Assembly: GCF_000147695.2 (NCBI RefSeq)
Contig: NC_015958.1
Location: 846,501 to 910,500, forward strand
DNA: 64,000 bases
Direction: 5' to 3'
Origin: Thermoanaerobacter wiegelii Rt8.B1
GTDB taxonomy: Bacteria > Bacillota > Thermoanaerobacteria > Thermoanaerobacterales > Thermoanaerobacteraceae
Positions within the stretch are counted from its first letter, which is position 1, and each line of letters starts with the position of its first letter. Below the pieces are notes generated by a model, which did not search any database, was not told where the DNA came from, and was given only the letters and a program-made list of their open reading frames with translations. Made by a program: the position numbers and the translations under genes. Positions 16,870 through 25,529 of this stretch are shown piece by piece.

Positions 16870-17451
16870 ATGAAAATTGGTGTTATAAGTGACACTCATG
16901 GAGATTATAAATCATGGGAAAAGGCGTGGGATTTTTTAAAGGATTCGGATATTATTTTACATGCAGGGGATGTTTTATATCATGGACCCCGTAATCAAAT
17001 TCCTGAAGGATATGACCCGAAAAAACTTGCTGATGCTGTAAATGCCTCTCCCGTTCCAATTTTGATTGCAGAAGGGAATTGTGATGCTTATGTTGACCAA
17101 ATGATGCTTGATGTACCTATACAAACACCGTATGTCTTTGCTTTCATTGAGGGGAAGAGATTTATGATTCAACATGGCCATAATATTTCTGATGAAGATA
17201 TACATAAGTTGATTAAGAAGTATAAATTAGATTATTTTATAATTGGGCACACGCATATTCCTTTAATAAAAAAGATTGAAAATTGTGTGATGATTAATCC
17301 TGGTTCTACATCCATTAGCAAACGGGAAGATAAGATTAATTCGGTAGGATTTATTGAAGTTGAAAGTGGAAGTGTTCATATAATTGATTTGGAAAGCGGA
17401 AAAGATATTTTGTTTTTAGATGGTAAAGTTAATGTGGTAAATGTCTATTAG
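16870..17451 (+). CDS. YfcE-type metallophosphoesterase
   Basis: A 193-residue calcineurin-like phosphodiesterase. The metal ligands are all present: ISDTHGD (residues 6-12), LHAGDV, EGNCD, QHGHN and IGHTHIP. YfcE/UPF0025 proteins hydrolyse small phosphodiesters in vitro; the cellular substrate is not settled. The ATG is preceded only by a weak binding site from the remnant upstream. A 25-base stretch 60 bases after its stop resembles the region coding NPGSTSI in this gene, hinting at a former duplicate. Confidence 0.9.
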   Translation: MKIGVISDTHGDYKSWEKAWDFLKDSDIILHAGDVLYHGPRNQIPEGYDPKKLADAVNASPVPILIAEGNCDAYVDQMMLDVPIQTPYVFAFIEGKRFMIQHGHNISDEDIHKLIKKYKLDYFIIGHTHIPLIKKIENCVMINPGSTSISKREDKINSVGFIEVESGSVHIIDLESGKDILFLDGKVNVVNVY

Positions 17452-17499
17452 TATTTTTATTTTTTCTTACCCCACCTAAAGAAATTGCTAAATGGATTG

Positions 17500-17562
17500 C
17501 TGGACAATGGGAGATTAATCCGGGCTCTACATCTATTATTATAGCTAAAATTATTAGAACAT
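17500..17562 (+). repeat. Decayed partial copy of the YfcE-type gene
   Basis: The bases around 17511-17540 read EINPGSTSI, like INPGSTSI in the gene just upstream, with about 22 of 25 bases identical. No longer coding. Confidence 0.45.
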
Positions 17563-17692
17563 AAAATAGCTAAAATATGATATAATAGTTATAGACAATA
17601 TGGAGGCTTTTTGATATAATAAAGATATTTCTCTTGTTTAGAAATTTTTGCTGTATGTTATAATAAAAGCAAAAAGTTAAGAGGTGTTTTAA

Positions 17693-18610
17693 ATGAGGTA
17701 TATCAATATTGGTAATGGGGAAATAAAGGCCTCGGCAATTGCATTGGGTTGTATGAGGATTGCTGATAAGCCTGTAAAGGAAGTGGCGGAACTTATAAAT
17801 ACGGCTCTGGAGGAAGGCATAAATTTTTTTGACCATGCTGATATATATGGCGGTGGCAAATCTGAAGAAGTTTTTGCTGAAGCCATAGAAATGAAGCTAA
17901 GTATCAGAGAGAAAATAATTATTCAAACTAAATGTGGTATAAGGCATGGATATTATGACTTTTCAAAGGAGCATATTTTAAAATCTGTCGATGGAAGCTT
18001 AAAAAGGCTCAAAACTGACTACATAGATGTTCTGTTATTACACCGTCCTGATACTTTGATGGAACCAGAAGAGGTTGCAGAGGCTTTTTCAATACTTCAC
18101 AGCAGTGGCAAGGTTAGAAATTTCGGTGTAAGTAATTTTAATCCGATGCAGATAGAACTGCTTAGTAAGTATTTAAACCAAAAGCTTATCATAAATCAAT
18201 TGCAGTTTAGTATTATGCATACAGGTATGATAGATTCTGGTTTTAATGTGAATATGAAAGTAGATCAGTCTATAGATAGAGATGGCAGTGTTTTGGAGTA
18301 TTGCAGGTTAAAGAATATTACGATACAGGCGTGGTCACCGTTCCAATATGGATTTTTTGAAGGCACTTTTTTAGGTAACGAAAAATTTAAAGAACTTAAT
18401 GACAAAATTGACGAAATTGCTGCTAAAAAGGGTGTGCCAAGTATTGCTATACCTATTGCATGGATTTTAAGACATCCAGCAAAGATACAACCTATTGTTG
18501 GTACGACAAATCATGCTCGATTGAAAGATATATGCAAAGCATCAGAGATTGAACTTACAAGAGAGGAATGGTATGAGTTATATAGGGCTGCAGGGAATAA
18601 ATTACCATAA
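17693..18610 (+). CDS. Aldo/keto reductase
   Basis: The ATG follows AAGAGGTGTTTTAA. The 305-residue TIM barrel matches the YdhF-like branch of NAD(P)H-dependent aldo/keto reductases, which reduce aldehydes and ketones in the cytoplasm. The tetrad residues are visible: Asp and Tyr in FFDHADIYGGG, Lys in IIQTKCGI, His in LLLHRPD. The NADPH-binding end is represented by IAWILRHPAKIQPIVGTTN. It stands alone between its own promoter region and a terminator at 18623. The physiological substrate cannot be inferred. Confidence 0.93.
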   Translation: MRYINIGNGEIKASAIALGCMRIADKPVKEVAELINTALEEGINFFDHADIYGGGKSEEVFAEAIEMKLSIREKIIIQTKCGIRHGYYDFSKEHILKSVDGSLKRLKTDYIDVLLLHRPDTLMEPEEVAEAFSILHSSGKVRNFGVSNFNPMQIELLSKYLNQKLIINQLQFSIMHTGMIDSGFNVNMKVDQSIDRDGSVLEYCRLKNITIQAWSPFQYGFFEGTFLGNEKFKELNDKIDEIAAKKGVPSIAIPIAWILRHPAKIQPIVGTTNHARLKDICKASEIELTREEWYELYRAAGNKLP

Positions 18611-18622
18611 TTATACATGAAT

Positions 18623-18652
18623 AAAGGTACCGAAAATGGGACCTTTATTTTT
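18623..18652 (+). terminator. Intrinsic terminator after the aldo/keto reductase
   Basis: AAAGGTACC pairs with GGGACCTTT (one mismatch) around a short loop, followed by ATTTTT. It can also serve the opposite gene ending at 18664. Confidence 0.7.
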
Positions 18653-18663
18653 GCTTATTTAAG

Positions 18664-19785
18664 CTATAATAAAGCCAAGGGATTTTGTGTACCTTCTCGG
18701 GCATCAACAGGGATGACTTTTTCTACAATACCTTTTCTGTGTCCTACAAGGTAACTTGTCATATTGGCAGTGGAGCAGGCATGGTTTGGTATTATTTCAA
18801 TTTTATCACCCACTTTTATATCGGTTGGAGCAGTGACTTTTACTTTTCCAACCTCTTCTGAAAGGCTTTCTACTACCAATTCAGGATAGCCTTTTACAAT
18901 CCCATAGCCATTAATCAAGGAAACACCATGGGCACCTTTATCTAAACCAAAACATTTACTTCCAGCGTCTATGATAAATAAGTCTTCTTTAGGATGAGCT
19001 ATTACTGTAGCTAATACAGTAAGAGCACATTTTTCTAAAGGAGAAACCCCTAAGGCTACTTGTATAGCATCATAAAATACATAATTTCCTGGCCTAAGGA
19101 TGTTAATAATTTTACTGCTTACTACAAATGCTGCCGTAGGAGTGCTGCCAGTTGCTACAATGTCAACAGAATAACCTTCTTTTTTCAAAATATTTGCAGC
19201 AGTTGTCAATGCTTCCACTTCTTCTTGAGCGACTGCTTTAATTTCTTCAATGTTTCTTTTTGCATATGTATGTCCTGGGTGGGTGGCTATACCTTTAAAT
19301 TTTAAGTGCGTAAAACTTTTCAATTTTTCTGCCAGTTCAAGTACTTTTTCAGGCACTACTCCAAAGCGGTGTAATCCAGAATCAATTATTATAAGGTAAT
19401 CCATAGAAAGTCCAATTCTATTGCAAGTCTCTTCTACTTTGGCTGCAGCTTCAACGCCATCAAAGCTTAGAATAACATGGGCTTTTTGTGCAAGGGTTAA
19501 TATTCTTTCAATGTTTTCTTTTGAGGCTACAGGGTAGGCAATCATTATTTCTTTGAAACCGTTTTCTGTTAATTTTTCTGCTTCATCAATTGTCCCCACT
19601 AAAAAACCTTTTGATCCATAATTCTGTTGCATTTTTGCTATAGCAGTACTTTTATGAGTTTTAACCATTGGCCACAATTCTTTTCCATTTTTTCTACACG
19701 TATCAGCCATTTCTTTTATGTTTGATTCTAGTTTGTCTAAGTCAACAAGGAAAGAAGGGGTTGGCAATTCAAAAATGGTTGTCAT
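18664..19785 (-). CDS. D-threonine aldolase / D-serine dehydratase-like PLP enzyme
   Basis: Start ATG 19785 behind GGGAGTG; a longer frame to 19845 has no binding site. The 373-residue product is a fold-type III PLP enzyme: ELPTPSFLVDLDKLESNI, the PLP lysine in PMVKTHKST, LHRFGV, ATHPGHTY, and GSTPTA for phosphate binding. The C-terminal domain has the metal-ligand pair in IPNHACSTAN, typical of DSD1/D-threonine aldolase relatives that act on beta-hydroxy D-amino acids. Whether it is an aldolase or a dehydratase cannot be decided from sequence by eye. Single gene on this strand. Confidence 0.88.
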   Translation of the reverse strand: MTTIFELPTPSFLVDLDKLESNIKEMADTCRKNGKELWPMVKTHKSTAIAKMQQNYGSKGFLVGTIDEAEKLTENGFKEIMIAYPVASKENIERILTLAQKAHVILSFDGVEAAAKVEETCNRIGLSMDYLIIIDSGLHRFGVVPEKVLELAEKLKSFTHLKFKGIATHPGHTYAKRNIEEIKAVAQEEVEALTTAANILKKEGYSVDIVATGSTPTAAFVVSSKIINILRPGNYVFYDAIQVALGVSPLEKCALTVLATVIAHPKEDLFIIDAGSKCFGLDKGAHGVSLINGYGIVKGYPELVVESLSEEVGKVKVTAPTDIKVGDKIEIIPNHACSTANMTSYLVGHRKGIVEKVIPVDAREGTQNPLALL

Positions 19786-20157
19786 AATAGGTACACTCCC
19801 TTTTTTTGTTTTTAAAGGATTGTAAGCCAATAAAGGTAAACACAATTATATTTTAACATGTTATTTGAAATTTTAAAAAAGTTACAAAAAGGGGCTGAGA
19901 TTTTTTACAGACCTTTCTGCAAACCCTTTGCTTAGCTCAGAGCGTTGCTTTAGGATGAGACCTTCGGTTTCAAGACCTAATGACAACAGAGGGGATGTCA
20001 TTCTGAACCGTAGCGTAAGCGGAGGTGAAGAATCTCAGACCATAGGGGCATACTTAATGGCAAACAAAGTATGATATAATGGAATTGAAAGAAAAATGGC
20101 AATGGAGTGAATAATACGGGAGATTATACGAGATAGTTTTTTAATTTATGGGAATTA
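19786..20157. other. Intergenic region holding a dispersed REP/MITE-like element
   Basis: Apart from the repeat listed separately (19890-20042), this region includes TATGATATAATGG near 20070, a plausible -10 for rtcB. Confidence 0.4.
19890..20042 (+). repeat. REP/MITE-like intergenic repeat
   Basis: The stretch is GC-richer than its surroundings. It contains the often-seen bacterial intergenic motif around GTCATTCTGAACCGTAGCG followed by GAAGAATCTCAGACC. Its two ends are roughly inverted (GGCTGAGATTTTTTACA versus GTCTGAGATTCTTCACC read backward). It has no coding capacity and looks like a non-autonomous repeat of the REP type. Confidence 0.55.
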
Positions 20158-21621
20158 ATGAAAAAAGGAGTGAATCCCTATGGGGTAGAAGTTATACAGG
20201 GGTATACAGTTGTAAAAGATGGGATTAATCGATGGTGCATTCCTAAGTTTGGGAAAATGAAAGTGGATGCTGTTATTTATGTGAATGATGCGTTAAAAGA
20301 GTTTTTGCATGAAGACCAGTCTTTGAGGCAGCTTGTCAATGCTGCTAGTCTTCCCGGAGTTGTGGAACCTGTTATAGGCATGCCGGATATCCATGAGGGG
20401 TTTGGGCTTCCCATAGGAGGAGTTATGGCAATAGATGAGGGAGGTGTCATTTCAGCTGGAGCGGTAGGGTATGATATTAATTGTGGTGTAAGGCTTTTAA
20501 GAACTAGCCTTGAAGCAGCGTATTTTAATAAAGAGCTTTTATATAAGCTTATAGAACGGATTGAGTATTATGTTCCAACAGGCATAGGGAAAAAGGGAAG
20601 ACACAAGGGTATTACACGGGTAATTTTTAATGATGTAGTGCACAATGGGGTAGAAGCCGTGATTAAAGCTGGTTTTGGAAAAAAATCAGATCTGGAGTAT
20701 ATTGAGGAAAATGGTAGACTTTCAGGTGCTGATCTTTCTGCGGTATCAAAGGAAGCACGGGAAAGAGGCGAAGAACAACTTGGCACTTTAGGAGGAGGCA
20801 ATCACTTCATAGAGATTCAGCGAGTTGATTCTATTTTGGATGAAAAATTGGCAAAACAATTTGGGCTTTTTAAAGGGCAAATTGTCATTATGATTCACAC
20901 GGGAAGCCGCGGATTTGGCCATCAGATCGCTACAGATTATACAAAGATTTTGTGGGAAGCGGCGAAAAAATATGGAATTGAGGTACCTGAAAAAGGGCTT
21001 GCAGCAGCCCCTATAAAGTCAAAGGAAGGGCAGAATTACTATAAAGCGATGGCAGCTGCAGTGAACTTTGCTTTTTCAAACAGGCAGATAATCATGTTTG
21101 ATGTAATAAGGGCTTTTGAGGATGTTTTGAAAAAGTCTGAGGAGTCTATGGGGTTCCAACTTGTGTATGACGTTGCCCACAATATTGCTAAGTGGGAAGT
21201 ACATGGCGGTAAGAGACTTCTTGTTCACAGAAAAGGAGCCACAAGGGCTTTACCATCAGGACATCCTCAAAATCCTTCTTTTTACAAAGAAACTGGGCAT
21301 CCTGCTCTTATTCCCGGCAGTATGGGTACGGGTTCTTATGTGGTGGTTGGCACAGAAAAAGCGGCAGAGACCTTTTATTCTGTAAATCACGGAGCAGGAC
21401 GAAGGCTTTCACGAAATAAGGCTAAAAAAATCAGTAAAGAGGAATTTGAAAAGGCTATGGGGGATGTAATATACAATGTTCGGTCTTATAAAGATATCGC
21501 TGATGAGTCGCCACTTGCTTACAAAGACGTAGAAGAGGTTGTGTCTGTTCTTGAGAAAAGAGAAATTACTATACCTGTTGCTCGATTTGTGCCTCTTGCA
21601 GTTGTAAAAGGCGCAGATTAA
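20158..21621 (+). CDS. rtcB: RtcB-family RNA ligase
   Basis: RtcB joins 2',3'-cyclic phosphate (or 3'-phosphate) and 5'-OH RNA ends using GTP and Mn2+. The 487-residue product has the full set of motifs: MPDIHEGFGLPIG, GAVGYDINCGVR (Asp and Cys metal ligands), GTLGGGNHFIEIQ, IHTGSRGFGH, and the guanylated histidine in SVNHGAGRRLSR. The start is uncertain: ATG 20158 has a weak binding site, while AAAAAAGGAG lies just inside the gene without a well-spaced start. Bacterial RtcB usually serves RNA repair after stress, here close to several RNase-type toxins. No archease gene is seen nearby. Confidence 0.93.
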   Translation: MKKGVNPYGVEVIQGYTVVKDGINRWCIPKFGKMKVDAVIYVNDALKEFLHEDQSLRQLVNAASLPGVVEPVIGMPDIHEGFGLPIGGVMAIDEGGVISAGAVGYDINCGVRLLRTSLEAAYFNKELLYKLIERIEYYVPTGIGKKGRHKGITRVIFNDVVHNGVEAVIKAGFGKKSDLEYIEENGRLSGADLSAVSKEARERGEEQLGTLGGGNHFIEIQRVDSILDEKLAKQFGLFKGQIVIMIHTGSRGFGHQIATDYTKILWEAAKKYGIEVPEKGLAAAPIKSKEGQNYYKAMAAAVNFAFSNRQIIMFDVIRAFEDVLKKSEESMGFQLVYDVAHNIAKWEVHGGKRLLVHRKGATRALPSGHPQNPSFYKETGHPALIPGSMGTGSYVVVGTEKAAETFYSVNHGAGRRLSRNKAKKISKEEFEKAMGDVIYNVRSYKDIADESPLAYKDVEEVVSVLEKREITIPVARFVPLAVVKGAD

Positions 21622-21725
21622 TGGGTAAGTTTGCAAATACATCGCTTTATAAGGTATTGTTGTGGACTATAGGAATTATAGTGACGGTTTTAAATGTGAT
21701 GCTTCTTATGAGCTTTGTTGGATGA
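21621..21725 (+). pseudogene. C-terminal fragment of an NRAMP-type Mn2+ transporter
   Basis: A 34-codon frame starts on the rtcB stop (TAATG) and codes for GKFANTSLYKVLLWTIGIIV plus VLNVMLLMSF, which I recognise as the last transmembrane helix of NRAMP transporters. The rest of the gene is missing. A related 20-base tail sequence recurs near 22555-22577. Confidence 0.5.
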
Positions 21726-21822
21726 TTGATACTTTTTTAATTAAATGTTAAAATTAAAATGTAAAGATATAAATATTTTGTTTAAGAAAGTTTAATTGAA
21801 GTGAAAGCTGAGGTGAGTGATA

Positions 21823-22038
21823 ATGAAATCAAATTTGAATGAAATACTCAATCTGATAGATAATTTATCATTTGCAGAGAAAAAAATCATTTATAAAAAG
21901 ATGCAAAACGAGATAAACAGCAAATTGCTTGATATATTAGAAAAAACTAATGAAAGAGCCGAAAAATACCCCATATCATTAGAAGAAATAACTGAAGAAG
22001 TAGAGTATATTAGAGGGAAAAGATATGAAAAAAATTAA
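21823..22038 (+). CDS. Putative antitoxin of the PIN toxin
   Basis: ATG 21823 follows GAGGTGAG; an in-frame GTG at 21817 overlaps that site. The 71-residue protein is helical and charged, with SNLNEILNLIDNLSFAEKKI and an acidic end EEITEEVEYIRGKRYEKN. It overlaps the PIN gene by 14 bases, the usual translational coupling of antitoxin and toxin. Short antitoxins of this sort typically bind their promoter and wrap the toxin; no DNA-binding motif is obvious here. Confidence 0.75.
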   Translation: MKSNLNEILNLIDNLSFAEKKIIYKKMQNEINSKLLDILEKTNERAEKYPISLEEITEEVEYIRGKRYEKN

Positions 22039-22444
22039 AGTAGTTATTGATACAAATATTTTTATTAGTGCTTTTCTAGGAAGTAAAAATGCAAAATTTT
22101 TAATGAAAGAAATTTTTAACGATGAATATATACTCATAATGTCAGCTGAACAATTGCTAGAAATAAAAGAAGTATTGAATCGACCTAAGTTTAAAAAGTA
22201 TGTTTCTAAGTCAGAAATTGATGCACTTATTGAATTGCTTTCTTTGAAAATAGTTGAGCCTGTTATATATCAAAAAATCACAGATTGTAGAGATGAAAAA
22301 GACAATATGATTCTTGAAGAAGCTGTATATGGAAATGCGGACTATATAATAACTGGTGATGATGATTTGCTTGTATTAAATCCTTATAGATGGATAAAGA
22401 TTGTTGAACTAAGAAGTTTCTTAAAAGAAATGTATGATTTGTAA
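22025..22444 (+). CDS. PIN-domain toxin (putative RNase)
   Basis: A 139-residue PIN-domain protein of the branch usually named putative toxin component, PIN family. The four acidic residues are seen: VIDTNIFISAFLG (Asp), EQLLEIKEVLNRPKF (Glu), DCRDEKDNMILEEA (Asp) and DYIITGDDDLLVL (Asp). Such proteins are Mg2+-dependent ribonucleases that stop translation when the antitoxin is lost. It starts inside the antitoxin gene. Confidence 0.88.
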   Translation: MKKIKVVIDTNIFISAFLGSKNAKFLMKEIFNDEYILIMSAEQLLEIKEVLNRPKFKKYVSKSEIDALIELLSLKIVEPVIYQKITDCRDEKDNMILEEAVYGNADYIITGDDDLLVLNPYRWIKIVELRSFLKEMYDL

Positions 22445-22631
22445 AGTAGAGATATTTATTTAAGAAAATAAGAAAATGATGATAAATTATGAGAGGGGAC
22501 CGGTGAGATACCCTTGATTTTTTTATTAAAAAATTGAGGTATACTAGTGTTTTGCAAAGTTTTGTTGGGTGATTGATATAAATGCTATAAAATGGTAGAA
22601 TATATGTAAAGAATTTTGTGTGGTGAGAAAG

Positions 22632-23009
22632 ATGAGTATCACTGATGAAGAGAAAAAGAAAATACGTGAAAATTGGCGGTTAAAGAGTGAAAAAGAGAAA
22701 GAAATGCTAGAAATACGAAAAAAGGATGCATTAGATAAAGCGTATAAGATTGCTAAATTTTTGAAAGAAAAATATAATGTAAGTAAAGTTGTCTTGTATG
22801 GATCACTGGCAAGGGGATTTGATTTTTGGGAATTTTCGGATATTGATATTTTTGTAGACGATTGGGATGATGATAAGTTTAACTACTGGACAATGTTTGT
22901 TGAGATAGAGAATATTGCAAGGCCTTATAAAGTGAGTATAGTTACACAACGAGATGCTACGGAGGCTTTGTTAAAGGAAATAGAGAAAGAGGGGAGGGAA
23001 ATAGGGTAG
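22632..23009 (+). CDS. Orphan MNT-type nucleotidyltransferase
   Basis: Start at ATG 22632 (in-frame GTG 22620 overlaps the probable binding site GGTGAG). The first 45 residues are a charged helix. Then comes the minimal nucleotidyltransferase core: VVLYGSLARGFDFWEFSDID, with G-S and the D-x-D pair, and SIVTQRDA. MNT proteins usually pair with a HEPN partner that they AMPylate. No HEPN gene lies beside this one, so it may be an orphan antitoxin or act on a distant partner. Confidence 0.8.
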   Translation: MSITDEEKKKIRENWRLKSEKEKEMLEIRKKDALDKAYKIAKFLKEKYNVSKVVLYGSLARGFDFWEFSDIDIFVDDWDDDKFNYWTMFVEIENIARPYKVSIVTQRDATEALLKEIEKEGREIG

Positions 23010-23072
23010 TGGATGTGGGTAAGGTAAATAATACTAATTGTGTTAAAATAAGAATTTTGGTGGGGTGATAGT

Positions 23073-23279
23073 ATGAAAGTTAAGTTTACTGTAGTTATTC
23101 AAAAAGAAGAAAATTGGTATGTAGCAAAGTGTATTGAAAACAGTGTTGCATCTCAGGGGAAAACTTTAGAGGAGGCATTAGATAATCTAAAAGAAGCATT
23201 AGAGTTGTATTATGAAAATGGAGAGCTTGACCTGGAAGAGAAACCGCTATTTATAACAACAGTGGAGGTAGCAATATAA
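23073..23279 (+). CDS. hicB: HicB-family antitoxin
   Basis: A 68-residue partial RNase H-like fold: VKFTVVIQKEENWYVAKCIE, ASQGKTLEEALDNLKEALEL and a short beta tail. It lacks a separate DNA-binding domain. It overlaps the HicA gene by one base (TAATG). HicB neutralises the HicA mRNA interferase by direct contact. The order antitoxin-toxin here is the reverse of the classical E. coli hicAB but common in clostridia. Confidence 0.9.
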   Translation: MKVKFTVVIQKEENWYVAKCIENSVASQGKTLEEALDNLKEALELYYENGELDLEEKPLFITTVEVAI

Positions 23280-23500
23280 TGGGATCGAAATATCCAGTTC
23301 TGCCGCCAGACAAAATTTTGAGAGCACTAGAAGAATTTGGATTTGAGAAGGTTTCTCAAAAAGGTAGTCATATAAAGCTTAAGAACCCAGATGGTAAAGT
23401 AGTTATTGTACCGTTCCATTATGAGATAGCTAAAGGAACGTTAAAAAGTATTCTCGAACAGGCAGGAATATCATTGGAGGAATTTAAAAAACATTTATAA
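23279..23500 (+). CDS. hicA: HicA-family mRNA interferase toxin
   Basis: A 73-residue double-stranded RNA-binding-like fold: PPDKILRALEEFGFEKVSQK, then GSHIKLKNPDGKVVIVPFH with the catalytic His, then GTLKSILEQAGISLEEF. HicA cleaves mRNA when not bound by HicB. Translationally coupled to hicB and directly followed, with one-base contact, by the frame of the next gene. Confidence 0.93.
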   Translation: MGSKYPVLPPDKILRALEEFGFEKVSQKGSHIKLKNPDGKVVIVPFHYEIAKGTLKSILEQAGISLEEFKKHL

Positions 23501-23529
23501 TGGTTTATTATTGGAAAGGAGTGAGATTT

Positions 23530-23880
23530 ATGCCAATTGTAAATTTAATTACAAAAGAAAAGATTGCATCAGAAAAGAAAGAAATTTTAAAGAAAGAATT
23601 TGCAGATATGATGTATGAAGTCGCAGTCAAAAGTGAAAATTGGCTTATGGTGAGATTTACTGAGGGAGAAGATATATTTTTCCGGGGTAAGCCCTTAGAT
23701 GACGGAGCAATTATGGAGATACAGCTTGTAGGCAAGCTTCAAAATAGCCAAAAAGAAGAAATATCGAAAAGAGTTTGTGACGTTTTAAATAAAGTTTTAA
23801 ATTATAGAAAAGACAATATTTACATAGTCATACAAGAGATAGAAGGGCAGAATTGGGGTTATAATGGAAGCACTTTTTAG
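23530..23880 (+). CDS. MIF/tautomerase-superfamily-like protein
   Basis: ATG 23530 follows GGAAAGGAGTGAG; the frame upstream to 23500 is only read-through. The product (116 residues) begins MPIVNLITKEK, giving an N-terminal proline after Met removal, the catalytic base of the tautomerase superfamily. The length equals the MIF/DOPD trimeric branch rather than the 60-residue 4-OT branch. The middle has WLMVRFTEGEDIFFRG, where MIF relatives carry a conserved beta strand. Substrate unknown. It ends the hicBA transcription unit before a strong terminator. Confidence 0.65.
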   Translation: MPIVNLITKEKIASEKKEILKKEFADMMYEVAVKSENWLMVRFTEGEDIFFRGKPLDDGAIMEIQLVGKLQNSQKEEISKRVCDVLNKVLNYRKDNIYIVIQEIEGQNWGYNGSTF

Positions 23881-23901
23881 AATTAAATTGTCAAAAAACT
23901 T

Positions 23902-23946
23902 AAAACCCTTATTATTCCACTAATCGTGAGAAATAATAAGGGTTTT
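23902..23946 (+). terminator. Strong intrinsic terminator
   Basis: A perfect 15-bp stem (AAAACCCTTATTATT with its complement at 23932-23946) closes a 15-base loop and continues into TTTTGTTTT. It separates the hicBA unit from the jet operon. Confidence 0.9.
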
Positions 23947-24031
23947 TGTTTTAAAAAGTCAAAAAATAAATTGAAATGAGGGAGTATTAAGTTTACAATA
24001 TATATGAAATATAAATGCAAGGTGAAGTGTT

Positions 24032-25519
24032 ATGGAAGATAAACTTGATTTGAATGTGATAAAACCGATTGAAGAGGTAAAGTATTTGTCTGCGGAAAAT
24101 GCTTCGCGATATCGCCTCATCATGAGGTATTTTTATGAACAGTACCAGAAATTTAAATATTGGCTGTACAAAGAGGATGTATATGAATATGTAAGTCAAT
24201 TTGATATGTTTGCTGACTATACAATGGAAAAATGTGAGCAGGACTTAAAAGCACTTACTGAATGGAAAAACCTTATTGCGACACAAGATACCAGTAAAGC
24301 TTCTACGATTGACGAATTTAAAAACAAAAAATTCAGGTATCAGCTGAGTCCATATTCTATTGAGATAGAAAGAATGACCATAAGGCTGGAAAGCATCGTC
24401 GGTTATGGTGGGTCACTACAGCCGTCTTTATTTGAAAGGATTTACCGCAATTTAATAAAGATAAATGAAATGGCGAAAAAAGAGGATTTACAGGAAATAA
24501 ACAGATGGTGGGAAGACCTCAATACCGACTTTGAAAATATATATCACAATGCGACAGATTACATTGCAAGTCTTCAAAGCTCTAACGCTGATGAACTTAT
24601 GAAGTCAGAGCAGTTTATAATTTACAAAGACAAGCTTATAGAATATTTAAGAGATTTTATAAAAGACCTTCAGAGATTTTCTGTTGCCATAGAGAGCTTT
24701 TTGAAAAAGGTGAGTCCGGAGGTTGTCAATTCCGTTGTAGATAAGTTATGCCAATATGAAATGAGTATCCCAAGAATTGACAGGGTTTTAAATGAAGAGG
24801 AAGTAAAAGAAGATTTGATGGATAAGTGGAATAACATATCTTTTTGGTTTACAGGTCATAATTTTGAAGACAGCGAGGCAGTAAGGCTTCTTAATATATC
24901 AAATGAAATAATCAGAAAAATAACAATGTATGCGGCGAGAATAGCAGAAAACAGGATGAAAGCTGCCAGCAGAAAGAATGAATATATTGCTCTTTCTAAA
25001 ATGTTTGCAAAAGCAAGCAATATAAAAGAAGCACACCTTTTGTCTGCGGCGGTTTTCGGTTGCTTTTACACAAGGCACATAAAAGGTGATTTTGAAAGAA
25101 AGACAGAAAGTGTAAACCAGAGCGTGTGGGAAGAACCGCCCTTTAAAGTGATTATAAAGCCAAAAACAAGGAGCTACAGTAATTATGTTAAGACAAATGC
25201 GATTATTGATAAAAGTGCTGACAAGACGGAGATGCTGATGGACTATCTCAATCAGAAAAATATAGAAGATGAAATAATAGCAAGTTGCATTGTTGGCAAT
25301 AGAATAAGGATAAAGGATTTACCTGTTGTAAAACCTTTTGTGAGGGCAACGATACTTAAATGGATAGGAAAAGCGATGGCAAGAAATAGCTTTACAGGAA
25401 AGACAGAAGATGGAAGAACATACAGGCTTCATATGCCAAAGAATGGTGAGAGGGCAATACTAAAATGCACAGATGGTAATCTTGATATGCCTGATATTGT
25501 AATTGAGTTTGTTGATTGA
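24032..25519 (+). CDS. jetA: Wadjet anti-plasmid protein JetA (kleisin-like subunit)
   Basis: First gene of a four-gene Wadjet system, which uses a condensin-like complex to find and cut small circular DNA. The 495-residue product begins with a winged-helix-like region (YLSAENASRYRLIMRYFYEQ) and LTEWKNLIATQDTSKASTID, which I recognise from the TIGR02677 family, the JetA branch usually called type II. JetA is the kleisin that bridges the SMC heads. The C-terminus ends in a winged-helix segment (KWIGKAMARNSFTGKTEDGR). It is 10 bases ahead of jetB. The type name is from memory. Confidence 0.88.
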   Translation: MEDKLDLNVIKPIEEVKYLSAENASRYRLIMRYFYEQYQKFKYWLYKEDVYEYVSQFDMFADYTMEKCEQDLKALTEWKNLIATQDTSKASTIDEFKNKKFRYQLSPYSIEIERMTIRLESIVGYGGSLQPSLFERIYRNLIKINEMAKKEDLQEINRWWEDLNTDFENIYHNATDYIASLQSSNADELMKSEQFIIYKDKLIEYLRDFIKDLQRFSVAIESFLKKVSPEVVNSVVDKLCQYEMSIPRIDRVLNEEEVKEDLMDKWNNISFWFTGHNFEDSEAVRLLNISNEIIRKITMYAARIAENRMKAASRKNEYIALSKMFAKASNIKEAHLLSAAVFGCFYTRHIKGDFERKTESVNQSVWEEPPFKVIIKPKTRSYSNYVKTNAIIDKSADKTEMLMDYLNQKNIEDEIIASCIVGNRIRIKDLPVVKPFVRATILKWIGKAMARNSFTGKTEDGRTYRLHMPKNGERAILKCTDGNLDMPDIVIEFVD

Positions 25520-25529
25520 AGGTGAAAAA

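Noticed and set aside
19890-20042. T-box or other riboswitch ahead of rtcB
   Set aside because: No specifier/T-box bulge (TGGN) or terminator pair is found; the sequence looks like a dispersed intergenic repeat.
21409-21642. Opposite-strand frame at the end of rtcB
   Set aside because: It overlaps highly conserved RtcB motifs and has no features of its own.
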